DNA of 64,000 nucleotides, from positions 488,071,763 to 488,135,762 of the forward strand of contig NC_058524.1 of the NCBI RefSeq assembly GCF_904849725.1, in the 5' to 3' direction. Both the position numbers and the translations under genes were made by a program. Positions 33,451 to 44,069 of the stretch are shown piece after piece. Position 1 is the stretch's first letter. Each line of letters opens with the position of its first letter. The notes beneath the pieces were generated by a model that made no database searches, was not told the DNA's origin, and worked only from the letters and a program-made list of their open reading frames with translations. This stretch comes from Hordeum vulgare subsp. vulgare (taxonomy: Eukaryota > Streptophyta > Magnoliopsida > Poales > Poaceae).

Positions 33451-34478
33451 AGGTACCCATTCTTTAATGGGTCCTTTGAGCTTAGTAACAAGGGTCTTAG
33501 GAACACAAATAGAACATTCAATGTACTCGTGAAGGGAACCAACAAATTCAGCAAATACATTTCCATCACTAGCACGACATAAAACATAAGATGGGTTAAA
33601 GTCGCCGACGTCGTTAGGATGGAGGGGTTTGCCCTTCTTGGCATTACCACCCTTAGCTTTGCTCTTCTTATTTTAGTGAGTACCCTCCCCGGCCTTGACA
33701 AAGGAGTTTTTATGCAAGGGCGTTGCTTGGTGTTGATCTTCTTGTTTTTCTTGGCCTTGGGGTCAAACCCAACTCCTTCCTTAGAAACCAATTCCTTTTG
33801 ATTTCTTAGAAGGTAATTGAGATTATTTTTCCTTGAACGCATGTCATAAGGATTTTCTCAAGCTACTCATTTAATTTGGCATTCTTATCCACAAAATGTA
33901 CATGCTCACAACACGGGTTAGTGGCATGTGCATTATCAATTAAAACAAATGGAGAACATGTCGCTATCTCCTTTGTAAGTTTTAATTGGAGTTGAGCATG
34001 AGACTCTTTCAACGAAGCATGAACACTCTTCAAGGCCTTGTGGGCCTTGTCAAGTATGTCAAGCTATTTCTCGAGTCTAGGATGGTCAACCCCAAGTGCA
34101 ACCTTTTTAAATTCAAGCACACGAGTAAGAACAAGAGCATGATTATAATCTTTTTATAATTTAGCAAGGTTATCGTTGTGTCACTCAAGAGCCAAACAAA
34201 GCCCTTGCTCTCCCTCAAGATCAATGGAGAGATCCGCTATCTCATCCGCATAATCACGACTATGTCCTTACAAAGTAGAGATAGTTTCTTCATGAGTTTT
34301 GATGAGGTCATTAGCCTCTCCGAGTTGTTCCAAGAGAGCAACAAAATGCTTCTTGGTTTTACCCTTGATTTTTTTCATGAATCTATTAAAGGAGTTTTCT
34401 TCATCATTAACCTCCTCTTGTTCATCTCCATTAACCATAGGAGAGGGGGTAGTGGAAATGATAGTTTGATGTTGGAGG
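33451..34478 (-). pseudogene. Copia gag C-terminal coiled-coil region, frameshifted
   Basis: Lies between the CCHC knuckle and protease. Frames carry charged helical sequence such as NSFNRFMKKIKGKTKKHF, EQLGEANDLIKTHEETIS and AQLQLKLTKEIATCS, spread over three frames with stops at about 34267, 34160 and 34062. A long coiled coil here is typical of SIRE-lineage gag. A Lys-rich stretch KAKKNKKINTKQR follows at about 33740-33770. Confidence 0.7.
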
Positions 34479-35977
34479 TTACCTTGTTGGATGCCTTGGC
34501 CATAAGGCACTTGGCAATGCGGTTCTCGTTGGGGTGTTGAAGAGGGACACCTTTCTTGGGGAAGAAGATGCAATGGACACTTTGGCCATTCCCAATACTT
34601 CACCACTTGCATCATCGTCATCATCCTCATCGGATAGATACTCTTTTGGAGCCACCAACACCTTTTGGGGCTTCCTCTTGAAGGAGTTGTTCTTCTTGGG
34701 GAAGGGCTTGGCCTTGTCTTTGCGAATAAGTTTGCCACCATTGTCTTCCCTCTTCTCATAAGGACAGTCAGCCACAAAGTGACTCACATTGCCACAGTTG
34801 TAGCAAGTCCTCACTCTTTGCTTGCCTTTGGAACCATTTGAGTTGTTCTTGGAGAAATTGAGCTTTGAGTTTCTCTTGTTTCCCCAAAATTGTCTTGACA
34901 CAAGAGCCATATGCTCGTGATAAGCGTACTTGGTGTCTTCGGGGCACAATTCCTCTTCTTCGTCATCTTCCTCCAAAACAGCCTTGGCCTTCAAAGCAAG
35001 GTTGGTATAGTCTTTTCTTGACCGTTGGACACGAGCTAGAGCATTGCCAACGGTCTTGTTCAATATGTTCATGGCAATGAACTCATCCAACACATCACTT
35101 GAGGACATGGAGTGAAAGTCTGGCCTCTGACGAATGACGAAGGACATGGATTTGTTGAAAGGCATAATAGCCTTGAGAAACTTACGCTTGATCAAATTGT
35201 CATCCACATCTTTGCTTCCATGATCTTGAAGAGCAAGTGCAAGAGTTGTCACCCTTCGTTGAGCTCACGAGGAATCTCATTCCCAATCACAACGAATTCA
35301 TCGGCCTCATCAAGTATCACTTCATAGTTCGACGTTGAATACTAGAGCTTCCCTTGTGCATGGAAATGATGTGCTCCCAACAATCTTTGGTACGAGTGAA
35401 GGGACACAAATGAGAAAGATCTTCAATAGGAACATCTTCTTGAATGATGAACAAGGCGGAGTGATTGAGCTGATTGTCAACCTCTTCCCTCGGAGTGAGG
35501 TTTCCTGGATCATGTCGGTAGTAGCCTTGCTCAATGATTCTCCAAAGCTGTGTTGATATGTGATTCAAATGAGCCTTTATATGAAAAAACCCAGTTAGCA
35601 AAATCATTCTTAACAAGCTTAGGTGGAGGACCGAGGTTAATGATATGCGGTAGGTGAACCGGTCCTCCATAGACCACGGGAGGAGGAACCGAGGCAAAGG
35701 TATTTTCCCCACTCGTTCCTTGAGGCAATTTATTTCTATCACTACTAGCATTCTCCTTTTCAGAATTGGTCCCCGTGTCCAAAGTTGTGGGATTAACCAC
35801 ATGCAATGGATTGGTAGACAATTTGAAGTTATCAAGGAAATCTTTGAGCATGTTCTTGACCTCGATAGCCACTGAGGATCTAAAGGTGGACATGGCCTCA
35901 TTTAGATCCTCTCGGGAGACCGAGTTCACAATAAATGCATCGGGCAACTCCACCGGCCTAACCTCGTTGTCGACCAT
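34479..35977 (-). pseudogene. Copia gag with canonical CCHC zinc knuckle
   Basis: The start at 35977 (MVDNEVRPVELPDAF). The first ORF runs to 35531; a frameshift moves to the frame of 35317-35901, then to 35252-34479. The gag core includes NDFANWVFSYKGSFESH, the KDCWEHIISMHKG region, KRKFLKAIMPFNKSM and RQRPDFHSMSSSDVLDEF, resembling the UBN2/gag family of copia elements. A canonical knuckle CYNCGNVSHFVADC (CX2CX4HX4C) lies at about 34757-34798, followed by a Lys-rich tail and an EDDDDDASGE acidic run. At least two frameshifts inactivate it. Confidence 0.9.
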
Positions 35978-36013
35978 ACTCTTTGGGTGGTGAAACCCTT
36001 AATAAAAGGATGA

Positions 36014-36026
36014 GGCACTGATACCA
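36014..36026 (-). other. Copia primer binding site, tRNA-iMet type
   Basis: The minus strand reads TGGTATCAGTGCC two bases after the LTR end at 36029. The first nine bases match the initiator tRNA-Met complement. Confidence 0.85.
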
Positions 36027-36028
36027 AT

Positions 36029-36392
36029 TGAAAGGATCAATATGGTTGACCAGAGGGGGTGAATAGACAACTAGCAATTTTAAGATTTTCTTTAAAAATT
36101 AGGATTATCAACAAATAGGTTGACTAGATATGCAACTAGATGAACAACCTATATGATTCTAGCAACAATAATAATAACAAACAACTTTCCACAAAGTAAA
36201 GGTTAGAAATAACCACACAAATGGAACCGTCGGAGACGAGGATGTGTTACCGAAGTTCCTTCCCTTTGAGGGGATGTACGTCTCCGTTGGTGTGGTGTGG
36301 AGGCACAATGCTCCCCAAGATGTCACTAAGGCCACCGTGTTCTCCTCACGCCCTCACACAATGCGACGTGTTGTGATTCCACTATTGGTGCC
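36029..36392 (-). repeat. 5' LTR remnant of the SIRE-like copia
   Basis: In plus coordinates it opens TGAAAGGATCAATATGG (the LTR 3' end, minus). Only about 364 bp remain before an Athila-type LTR start at 36393. The upstream LTR part is missing from the window. Confidence 0.75.
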
Positions 36393-37485
36393 TGATACGA
36401 CTCCAACGTATCTATAATTTTTTATTGTTCCATGTTGTTATGTTGTTATCAACTTTATATTATTTTTTGGGACTAGCCTATTGACATAGTGCCCAATGCC
36501 AGTTGCAGTTTTTGTTTTTTTAGTTTGCAGAAAATTAGTACCAAACGGAGTCCAAACACAATGAAACTTTTCGGAGAACTTTTCTGGGCTATAAGACATA
36601 GGATCTGCCAAAGAAGTACTAGCGGGGGGGCTCCAAGTGGAGCACCACCCACTTGGGCGCGCCAGGGAGCCCAGGTGCGCTCTGGTGGGTGGTGCCTTCC
36701 TCGGTGGCTTCCTACACTGCCTCTCTGCTCTATAAATACTCCAATATTCCGTAAACCCTAGGGGAATCGATAAAAAAAATTCCAGCCGCCGCAAGTTCCA
36801 GAACCACGAGATCCAATCCAGATCTCTATTCCTGCACTCCGCCAGAGGGGAACACGATCATGGAGGGGTTCATCATCATCATTGGTGCCTCTCCGATGAT
36901 GTGGGAGTAGTTCATATTATACCTACGGGTCCGTAGGCAGTTGTTAGATGGCTTCTTCTCTCTATATGTATCTCAATACAATGGTCTATTGGAGATCTAT
37001 ATGATGTAATGCTTTTGTGCGGTGTGTTTGTTTGGATCCGATGAACAATGGGTTATGATCAGATTTTTCCTTTATTTTATATCCAATCTTTATTATTATA
37101 TCCTCGTATTTCTTCTCCGATATTTGGGTTTTGTTTGTCCAACTGGATCTATTTATCTTGCAATGTGAAGAGGTGCTTTGTGATGGGTTCGGTCTTGCGG
37201 TGTCCTTTCCCAGTGACAAAAGGGGAAGCAAGGCACGCATGTATCATTGCTATTAAGGACAAAAATATGAGTTCTATTCCTACATGAATAGATCTTGTCT
37301 ACATCATGTCATACTTCTTATTGCATTACTCCATTTTTTCATGAACTTAATACACTAGATGCATGCTGGATAGCGGTCGATGTGTGGAGTAATAGTAGTA
37401 GATGCACGCACGAGTCGGTCTAACATGATGCCTATATAAATGATCATTTTCTTGATATCATCATGATTATTTGTTGTTTTATCAA
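36393..37485 (+). repeat. Athila-type LTR fragment, plus orientation
   Basis: Starts TGATACGACTCCAACG and continues with the well-known Triticeae Athila-lineage LTR sequence, with a TATAAATA box at 36731-36738 (plus) and the expected leader. It stops at 37485 in the middle of the LTR, where a Helitron-like terminus begins. Its 3' end and any internal sequence are absent. It has the same general LTR type as 1-1230 but opposite orientation. It replaces the upstream part of the copia LTR. Confidence 0.75.
36731..36738 (+). promoter_or_regulatory. TATA box in Athila-type LTR fragment
   Basis: TATAAATA in the CT-rich context expected for the U3/R boundary; supports plus orientation of the fragment. 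Confidence 0.6.
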
Positions 37486-37520
37486 CTAGCAAGGTGGCCC
37501 TCGCAAATGCGAGGGCTAGT
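37486..37520 (-). mobile_element. Probable Helitron 3' terminus
   Basis: Read on the minus strand: hairpin CCCTCGCATTTGCGAGGG, eight bases, then CTAG followed by T. Helitrons end in a short hairpin, about 10 bases, then CTRR, and insert between A and T. The boundary coincides with loss of the Athila LTR at an AA|T-type site. No Rep/helicase coding is visible next to it, so it would be a non-autonomous copy. The matching 5' TC end was not located with confidence. Confidence 0.5.
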
Positions 37521-38817
37521 ACTATCATAGTATAAATTGCTGCATATTTTGTACTACCATCGGATCTTTGTGGTTGATTTGTTATAATGCGTGTGTTTAC
37601 CTGTGTGGTTGCATGATAGCATTATTGTTGTGTTGCGGTTTGATATGAATGTCATTTCCATGTATTATAGTTCAAATATTAGTATTTTGCATGGGCTATA
37701 TTCCTTTGATCATGTATAATAGTTCGGCATGTTTTATTGGTGACTCGGAAATAAATGCATGGTAATCACATTGATGTTTACTTTTTGTTCTATAATCAAT
37801 TTGCGAGGACATTCCGCTTAGCGAATTGTCAAGAAATGGTCTAATTGACACAAAATGCGTAAGGAAATAATACAATTCTACAAACCCAGAAATATTGTGG
37901 TAAATTAAATACTGCCTTTGCATATATTCTTTTTGAGGCATCATCCTTAGTCCTTTGAATGCACTACATCGTAATCGTCTATCATTTATATTTTATTATC
38001 TATACTATATAAGAGCACACATATTTTTCTCCTTACTGGTATAAATTATATCATTAAAAATCAGGTTGTCTCGAAGTGGAGCTATGGTATCATATAGATA
38101 ATTAACCATCTGCTTGAGATATTGGATTTGTAGCTTGAACCATCATGTTATTGGGGTGGAGTTTTTGTACAATATAGATAACATAACAACACATTTGGAT
38201 AGCAAATAATAATTTCGTAATTTAGGAAAGGCAAAATATCGATCTGCTATGCAACATTCCCAAAAAATGTATCATGAGACCTTTAAAGGAGAGGGTTGGA
38301 ATGTCTACAAAGAGTTCTAAAGGGAAAGTTCAAGATAATTACTATGGGAACATGAGGTTCTTTTGTGAACTTAATTATTGGTTAGATTAGTCCTTACAAA
38401 TACAAAGCACAATAAATACAACATCATTGAAATCATTTATTTATGGAAACAATTAATTTTATCCATTACTTTACATATTACCTTACAATCCAAAGATACG
38501 CATAGTGTAGATAAATGCATGACACAATAATGCAAATAGTAAGCTATAGAGGTGAAAGACGGCAATGGGGTGACACATGAAAAGAACATGGACATATTTG
38601 AGTCATTCCGGGGTTGCATGAGATATATAGAATTCATGTAAGCCCAAAAATGGAAAATTTATAGAGGCGGTGAAGTAATAATTTGGTAGATATCAAGCAA
38701 GAAAGATAGACCATTAACAATAAAATCAAATCATCGATCTATTACATCTATTTTTCTACACCTCAGTAATTTTTGTAAGATATTATGGACCAATATCCTA
38801 TTAGCATCATCTAAAAC
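37521..38817. other. AT-rich sequence, unassigned
   Basis: No open frame of note and no repeat family I recognise. It may be the body of the Helitron-like element. A TCTATACTATATAAGAGC word at 38000-38017 resembles Helitron 5' ends, but in plus orientation. Confidence 0.4.
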
Positions 38818-41540
38818 TGTCACACCCAGCTTTTGGCTTTCCTGACTAATTAACTATTTCAAATTTTAGGATTAATTAATTTTTTTTGTGAATGCTTGTG
38901 ATGCTTGGAGTGACTATTGTTTGCCTGTTTGCTTGAATGCATGTGATTGCTCCTCATTCATTCTTGCCATCCTCCTACTCACCTCCTCATTCCATGGTCT
39001 CCTGCCTAATGATCATGCCATGTGTTTAAGATAAATATCTATTTTGACCATATATTATTTTCACCAAACGACATTTCTTGAATTAAACTTTCAAACCCCT
39101 GAGATGAGGTTTGTACTACAAGTCCTCAAATTAGGGAAATTCTTTTGCACCAATTATTTTATTTAAAACCTATTACCAAAATTTATTCCAAAAACCACCA
39201 TATTATTATTTTAAAAGTTATTTTATTATTTTATTTAAAAGCCCTTCTGTGAGGCCAGAAATGGTCTCCTATGAAGGAAAGTTATTTTTATTGCTTTCAA
39301 AAATATTTAAGAAAATATAGGGAAACTCAGTGGATATATTTATTCCATATTTATGAGTTTCAACACATGGTCATGTTCAAAATATTGGGCAAGTCCCTCC
39401 AAAACCATTCCTGCCTATTTCAAGCTTTTGAAATATTTCTATAAGAAATATTCTCAATAAATTCCAGTAAAATTCTAGCATGTCATCAATGATATTATTG
39501 ATGGTCTTGCCAATTTTCACTTCAATCCAAGTTGATTTGGCTCCCCTAATCACTCTAAAACCCTACCTGTCCAGAGTCAAATTTGAGCAACTCTACATTG
39601 TGAAGTATCTCCAATTGTGCTCAAATTTGGTGGACATGTTTTAATACTCCAATAAGGCATCCACACCAAGTAGTACACCAAGGAGTATAGAAGAACCTGT
39701 CCTAAGACCCCCCAAAACCCTCTCTATTGATTTCTGACTTTTGTAAACTTTACATTATAAAGTTTCTTGAATTGACTTCAAACCTTTTGTACATGCCTTA
39801 ATGCTCAAATAATGACCTTACACCAAATATTGGATTTGTGGGAATTGATTTGAATAAGATTGTAAGCAGAAAGCCATTCATGCCCATTCCATGGGTTTTC
39901 CAAGTCTACATTGGAAAACTTCTCCAGCAAATCCCAAATTTGGTGAGCAAGCCTATTTTCATCTATCATTTGACCCTGTTAAGTTTCATAGCCATTGGAA
40001 TCTATCTGGTAGCCTAACCACAGATCAAACACCTTGTGTGCACTCACTAAATTGGCTTCTTTGACCCCTTCCACTTTTACCCTTGAGCTCAACTTTCTAC
40101 CACAGCCTCACATAGTTGCATTTTACCTCCAGTAACATCCCCATGGCCACTGGTCAATTATTGGGAAAGGACCCTTTGTAACTTTCTCTCATTTTCACCC
40201 TTGGATCATTGTTTTACCTCTCTTCCCATGCTTCTGCTTAACCCAAAGCCCCCAACTCTTTCCAGAGCATCTATTCTATGCCAAAGCTTCATTTAGAACC
40301 AAGAGATGGCATGCTCATTCGGAGAAAATGAGCAGCACTTCTACAAATGGATTTCTAGCTGAAACATGGCTTTGAACAGCAAGTAGTAGCTACCCTCCCT
40401 TGTTTGAGCTGAAACTTTGCAGTAATGAAGTCCTACCATGCCTAAGACTGCTAGACATGCTTTTCTTCCAGTATCTCTCAAGTTAGTGCCCTATCTGCCC
40501 ACCTTAAGTTTGTTGTTGCAAACTTAACAGCAGTCAAACTCATCTCTAACCAGCCTCAGATGCTTCCAAACTCCAGAGTCTCCCTCCTGCATGGGTGCCC
40601 TACGTGCCAGACATGTTTGACTGGTCTTGTGTGCCATGTGGACGCGAGTGCCCATGGTGACCACCTCCCTGGAGTGCAGAAACGGTGCTCTACACCTTGT
40701 CTCCTTCCTGGAGCTTGATTCAGGCGACCACAGCTTGTCTCAGCACGCCACATGATTCCCCTTGACGGGTCCAAGCTCCTACCGACGCTAGCTAGCTTCC
40801 AACCCTCCTTAGGCATGCGTGGCATCCATGCCCACGAGTGCTCCAGGAGCTCCCGAAGCTCTTTGAGCTCTCCCTTCGTCTCCTCCTCCCCATATGGCTT
40901 TCCCTGAGTCCAGCAGCCTCACTTGCTCTCTCCCTCTCTCCTTGGAAACCCCCTCGAGCCCCTCTCCTCTCGGGCTCTCTCTTCTCCCCATGGCCGCGGG
41001 TAGAGCTCCAGCCTCTGCACGGGGTTGGCGTGCTCGGAGCCTCCCCTCGCCTCCTTCCTCCCCTGCCGGAGACCCCAGGCCACCGCATCTCCTCCACATC
41101 GCCTCCTGCTCTCTCCCTTCGCTCCTGGTGCCGAAGCCAGGGGTAGACGGCCTCCCCGCAACCTCCATCGTCGGCGCCCTTGCGGCCCTCCCCTGCAGGC
41201 GCCGAGTAGGGGAACTGGGGCGGCTAACTCCCCCGAGCCTGGTGGTGGTCGGGGCACGGCCTAGGGTGGCTGCAGCCGCCGGAGAATGCTCCCGTGCCGG
41301 CCGGCTCCCGCTCCTGTGCTCCCTCTGTGTCCAGCGAGGAAGGTAAAAGAAGACTGCACGCGGGCCCCCCTCATCAGCGAGCCAGGGCGGAGGCCCACCT
41401 GATAAGTGGAGGCGCCCCGACGCTCTACTTATAACGGGGGAGGCCAAAGAGCGGGGGAGAGGAGGCGGATGGGCTCGGGTGGCGGTGGAGCGAGGGAGAA
41501 GGTGGATGTGCTAGGGCTGGGGGACGCCGGTCGGCTTACA
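38818..41540 (+). other. Possible chromovirus-type LTR (solo or fragment)
   Basis: Begins TGTCACACCCAGC, a start seen in several Triticeae chromovirus LTRs. It passes from a long AT-rich part to a GC-rich CT-repeat leader (40850-41100) and then a gene-like GC-rich stretch. No second copy, PBS or target duplication was found, so the boundaries are guesses. The GC-rich ORFs at 40809-41447 on both strands overlap each other and show no domain. Confidence 0.3.
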
Positions 41541-41728
41541 TAGCCGGCTATGGCCTCGGGTGGCAAGCCGAAGTGGCCCCACGAAGCGTTCACATCGCGG
41601 CAACGGTCGAGGCGTCCGTCGAACCTTCGGGTTTCCGTGCGTGTCCGCGTGAGGTTACGCCATCAAGCCGACGTGGCAGACGTGTCCGGGCGCGCCCGGG
41701 CTACCTCATATTTAGACTGGATATTAGA

Positions 41729-42116
41729 AGCATCTACGACCGGACCACTCAAATCCGCCTCAAATGGCCGGGTAGGACCGGTCACAAATTGTCGATCCAG
41801 CCGGACCCCTCATACCCATCTCAAATGCCCGGACTGACCGGCATCCATCATATCCATCTCAAATATGAGGACTATATGAGGGTTCGCGGACGCGCCCGGG
41901 CACGCGTGGTCAGTCCGCCTCATAAAACGCGACCGCACCCCGTATCACATTTTTTTTCTTTTTTTTCTCTCCCTTCTTGTCCACGAATCACGTGCAAGTG
42001 ATCGAACGTGTGAGAAAAATATAAAAGGTGTGGCTGCAGGGACATGCCCGGTCAGTAACCGATCGTTGCCGCGGATGTTTAAGGGGCCGCATTTGCAAGT
42101 TTCAATTGTAGATGCT
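41729..42116. mobile_element. Short TIR element (MITE-like)
   Basis: AGCATCTAC at 41729 and its inverse GTAGATGCT at 42108-42116 bound a 388-bp segment with repeated 'catctcaaat' and 'gaccgg' words. The 'GAGCATCTAC' end is common in grass DNA-transposon derivatives. I could not define a target duplication, so the superfamily is open. Confidence 0.45.
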
Positions 42117-42827
42117 CTCAGGAATGATGGTCAGCCTGGATGTGTCAGGCGCATTTGAGGTGTCCAATTGAATTTTTTTATGATCGGGCTGCTTGTTTGG
42201 ACGTTTGAAGCGGATACGAGGGATTCGTATGGAATGCTTTAAGATCTTGCATTCCATATTTCCATCTTCGTATGAAAACAAAAAGCTCATGTAACGAGCA
42301 CTAGTGTACCTTTGCGTAACTGTATGGTAACACGCACGTGCTCTTCAACGGTTCAACCTTGGTTAGCGTAGTTGCTTCAGCCGCTGGTAGTCGATGCATA
42401 TCACACATTGGCCGAGTTTTTTTATTTGAGGTACCGCATGCGGAGCATCACTCACACCTTCTTCTCAATGGCCGCTATGTGGCGTCGTTCGGTACCACCT
42501 TCTTCATCTCAATGGCCGGGATGTGGCGTCGTTCGGGTACCAACACGTACGGCTTCCTCATTTCTCGAGAGAGGAGAGGATGGGCAAATGGGAGAAAGGC
42601 CGCTGGCGCTCTAGCGCGAGTTGCTGTACCGCTACATACTCGTATCACAAAAAATTGTTTCATATTGACTTTCTTTTGCCAAGAAAATATTATCTTGTAC
42701 AGTCTAGGGCATCCTAACGGTGACCTGCAATTTTTTTTTTATATCCGTTCGGAGAACAAATTCACAAGCATTGATGTCGAAGGCCATCATTCAACGCTAT
42801 CTCACATATGTGTGTCAATAAAAGGTA
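42117..42827. other. Unassigned sequence with a short tandem duplication
   Basis: No supported gene. At 42462-42544 an approximately 40-bp unit containing 'caatggccg.tatgtggcgtcgttcgg' occurs twice in tandem. A plus frame at 42338-42868 crosses it but has no recognised domain and runs into the MITE. Confidence 0.5.
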
Positions 42828-43042
42828 CTTCCTTCATCTCAGCTTATAAATCCGGCACGTGTATCTAGGTCATTAATTTGATCAACTTAATGATAAGTAT
42901 ATATTATAAAAAACATATCATTAAAAACTTTAGATGTTCTATTTTTTAATGATATATATTTTATATTAAACAATAGATTTTATATAAGTCAAATTAACGA
43001 CCTAGATACACGTGCGTGTCTTTTAAACTGTGACGGAGGTAG
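42828..43042. mobile_element. Stowaway (Tc1/mariner) MITE
   Basis: 215 bp flanked by TA on both sides (42826-42827 and 43043-43044). The right end inverted reads CTACCTCCGTCACAG, the Stowaway consensus start; the left end is CTTCCTTCATCTCAG. The inverted repeats extend about 55 bp, sharing 'cacgtgtatctaggtc.ttaatttga'. Interior is AT-rich and non-coding. Confidence 0.9.
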
Positions 43043-43239
43043 TAATTTAAATTCCAAATTAAATTCCAATCCATACAGCACACCGGGTCACACCAGCGTG
43101 GGATTGCATGCCCCGATCACAACCAAAAAAGAGACAATTATATTTAGATTTTACATGCCCGAATTCAAAAGAATTTCAGTCCGGTAGTCCATGCAATTTT
43201 GCCCTATCGGACCAGCTACCTCAGCAATCTTCATGTCGA

Positions 43240-43474
43240 TCAAGGTGTCGTCAATGGCGCATACGCAGCCTCTACCTCCACGTCTCTCTCCGCCCCGTCC
43301 TCAGTGTCCGCCACTATCAACTGATCAATTTGTCGCTGTAACATCTTGAAGCGGATGGATTGCATGATCATTTTCGTGTCGGCATCCAACGACTCCACAT
43401 TCAAGGTCAACATCTTGATGTCCTCCGCATTGGCGGCGATCTTCATCTTCTTTTCGTTGAGCGTGGTCATCCTG
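43240..43474 (-). pseudogene. C-terminal exon of the SANT/NAM-associated pseudogene
   Basis: The minus frame reads TTLNEKKMKIAANAEDIKM, then LTLNVESLDADTKMI and FKMLQRQIDQL, ending at 43240. This is the typical C-terminal tail of plant 'NAM-associated C-terminal domain' proteins, often annotated glutathione S-transferase T3-like, which share an N-terminal SANT/trihelix domain with PIF/Harbinger ORF1 proteins. The frame is open to the insertion point of Tat-2 and continues in register (EERM) on the other side at 56514. The rest of the gene is at 56514-57286 and 63127-63963. The 200 bp to the right of the Stowaway (43045-43239) is its 3' flank, with nothing recognisable. Confidence 0.75.
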
Positions 43475-43981
43475 TGTTGGGGATATTATCTGCGGTGTGA
43501 CCCGTCCTAGTTGGTCCGGGTCACCAAGTGGGCAAATCATCCTTTGGCGATTTAAGCTTTGGCCCAATAGGTCCGGGAGCTGGATGGCGGTTCAAGATCC
43601 TCGTGGAGAACCAATTATCGGGGAGTATTCCAGTCTTGGAAGGCACGGCGATTTAGAGATAGAAAGACTCACGACTTACGTGAGGGCAAGGATTCTTGTA
43701 AACCCTAAGGGCTCGACCTATATATAAAGGCGAGTCCCAGGGAAGGAGGGGTAGGTTAGAAATCATCGAGTGCTAGGTCAGGCGAGTTACGCCCTCCTTG
43801 CAATCGAAACACCATCAATACAACACCAAGCAGGACGTAGGCTTTTACCTCCTTACGAGGGGCCGAACCTCGGTAAATCTCTGTCTCGCTCCCGATCAAC
43901 CCCTTTGAGTCGCCACCAAGGTGCGATGGCTCCAACACTAAGTCCTTTCACGAGGACATCTGCCGTGACAAAACCACGACG
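43475..43981 (+). repeat. 5' LTR of Tat-2
   Basis: 507 bp, TGTTGGGGATA to ACCACGACG (the terminal A is G here). TATA box TATATATAAA at 43719-43728. Partner of 56007-56513. Confidence 0.95.
43719..43728 (+). promoter_or_regulatory. TATA box of the Tat-2 5' LTR
   Basis: TATATATAAA, identical in the 3' LTR at 56251-56260. It is the expected start region for genomic RNA. Confidence 0.75.
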
Positions 43982-43983
43982 GT

Positions 43984-44002
43984 TGGCGCCCACCGTGGGG
44001 CC
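43984..44002 (+). other. Primer binding site, tRNA-Lys type (Tat-2)
   Basis: TGGCGCCCACCGTGGGGCC, complementary over 19 bases to a plant tRNA-Lys 3' end, two bases after the LTR. Confidence 0.9.
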
Positions 44003-44069
44003 TGCGCACGATGGAGTTGAGTTCTCAAACGGAGCCCTACCAGGGTCAGGGAGCTATGCAGCGAGGCTC

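Larger units (their letters stand above)
6131..36392 (-). mobile_element. SIRE-like Ty1/copia element, split by nested insertions
   Basis: Outermost element of the nest, minus orientation: 5' LTR remnant 36029-36392, PBS 36014-36026, gag 34479-35977, coiled-coil linker and protease 33057-34478, integrase 31923-33041, then after a 23-kb gypsy insertion RT and RNase H 7128-8522 and part of the 3' LTR. Domain order gag-PR-INT-RT-RH is diagnostic of copia. The gag C-terminal CCHC knuckle followed by a long coiled-coil region suggests the SIRE (Maximus) lineage. Around 100 codons between integrase and RT are missing at the insertion junction. Decayed by stops and frameshifts throughout. Confidence 0.85.

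Noticed and set aside
40809..41447. 212-codon GC-rich minus ORF and a 150-codon plus ORF over the same bases
   Set aside because: Both are open because the DNA is GC-rich; low-complexity Arg/Gly/Pro/Ser composition, no domain, and overlapping opposite frames.
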